From CAZYPU01 sp049642705 (GTDB taxonomy: Bacteria > Omnitrophota > Gorgyraeia > JABMRN01 > RBG-13-46-9), in contig JBARPB010000069.1 of assembly GCA_049642705.1 (NCBI GenBank), positions 1 to 7,084 on the forward strand: DNA of 7,084 bases. Reading direction: 5' to 3'. Shown piece by piece: positions 6,889 through 7,084 of the stretch. Both the position numbers and the translations under genes were made by a program. A model generated the notes under the pieces. It saw only the letters and a list, made by a program, of their open reading frames with translations, had not been told where the DNA came from and did no database searches. Each line of letters begins with the position of its first letter. Within the stretch, counting starts at the first letter, position 1.

Positions 6889-7084
6889 TGTAGGTAACTT
6901 TTTTTCGATGGCATGGATTAGCTTGTCGAAGGAGTTTTGGAAGGCCGTGACACCGGCGTCCTGGATTTCCTGGCAGGTTTCGTCTATGTCTATGCCGAGC
7001 GATTTTAGTTTGGCAAGACATGATCTGGCTTTATCGAGGTCTTTTTCAATAGTTACCTCAACCCTTCCGTGGTCGAGGAAGGCA
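6883..7084 (-). CDS. tal: Transaldolase, C-terminal 66 residues only (5' part outside window)
   Basis: Only the 3' end is present. I translated it from 7083 to the TAG at 6883-6885. The fragment begins AFLDHGRVEV, contains LAKLKSLGIDIDETCQEIQDAGV (23-45) and ends FQNSFDKLIHAIEKKLPTM. This resembles the C-terminus of the longer transaldolase type found in cyanobacteria and actinobacteria (and in Tal-Pgi fusions): a HG.V.TIE.D...A...L..LGID pattern, then SFDKL. Transaldolase moves a dihydroxyacetone unit between sugar phosphates in the non-oxidative pentose phosphate pathway. The catalytic lysine lies outside the window and cannot be checked. The last residue and stop codon are supplied by a 30-bp palindrome. 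The gene ends 39 bases before mnmG on the same strand. The protein stops at this domain, so it is not a Tal-Pgi fusion. Confidence 0.8.
   Translation of the reverse strand, partial: AFLDHGRVEVTIEKDLDKARSCLAKLKSLGIDIDETCQEIQDAGVTAFQNSFDKLIHAIEKKLPTM

Noticed and set aside
6861..6905. Plus-strand intrinsic terminator (palindrome then seven T)
   Set aside because: The T-run is formed by Lys/Glu codons of the transaldolase gene and lies about ten bases beyond the large stem. No plus-strand gene ends there.

Overview
The window reads as a densely packed stretch of bacterial chromosome. Every gene I can support lies on the minus strand, and the plus-strand open frames are shadows of these genes. 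The organism is not named by the sequence. GC content is moderate, the genes are ordinary bacterial types, and there is a formate--tetrahydrofolate ligase and a compact MetE-like protein. These fit an uncultured anaerobe with folate-dependent formate metabolism, for example a lineage such as Omnitrophota, but that placement is a low-confidence inference.

In the direction of transcription (high to low coordinates) the layout is as follows. First comes the 3' end of a transaldolase gene (6883-7084), whose stop codon lies inside a perfect 30-bp palindrome (6859-6888). Next is mnmG (5035-6843), a tRNA wobble-uridine modification enzyme. A small LOG-family nucleotide phosphoribohydrolase-like gene (4560-5066) overlaps the end of mnmG by 32 nt. 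A 93-bp gap (4467-4559) follows. It holds a sigma-70-type promoter with a perfect TATAAT box, a hairpin and a strong ribosome binding site. Then comes a tightly coupled four-gene cluster: purH, folE, a compact MetE-like gene, and fhs, which runs off the left edge. The junctions within this cluster are TAATG, ATGA and GTGA overlaps, so it is almost certainly one translationally coupled operon.

The cluster has a clear biochemical logic. Fhs makes 10-formyl-THF from formate. PurH spends 10-formyl-THF to close the purine ring to IMP, the precursor of GTP. FolE opens GTP to start pterin/folate synthesis and releases formate, which Fhs can reuse. The MetE-like protein probably handles methyl groups. 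MnmG upstream also draws on folate one-carbon units (methylene-THF, with MnmE). The window is therefore mainly one-carbon, purine and pterin metabolism.

I found no mobile element, CRISPR array, RNA gene or defence system, and no convincing new biological system. The points most worth a second look are the reduced MetE-like protein inside this operon, the palindrome embedded in the transaldolase stop codon, the hairpin abutting the purH ribosome binding site, and divergent residues in a normally invariant MnmG motif.
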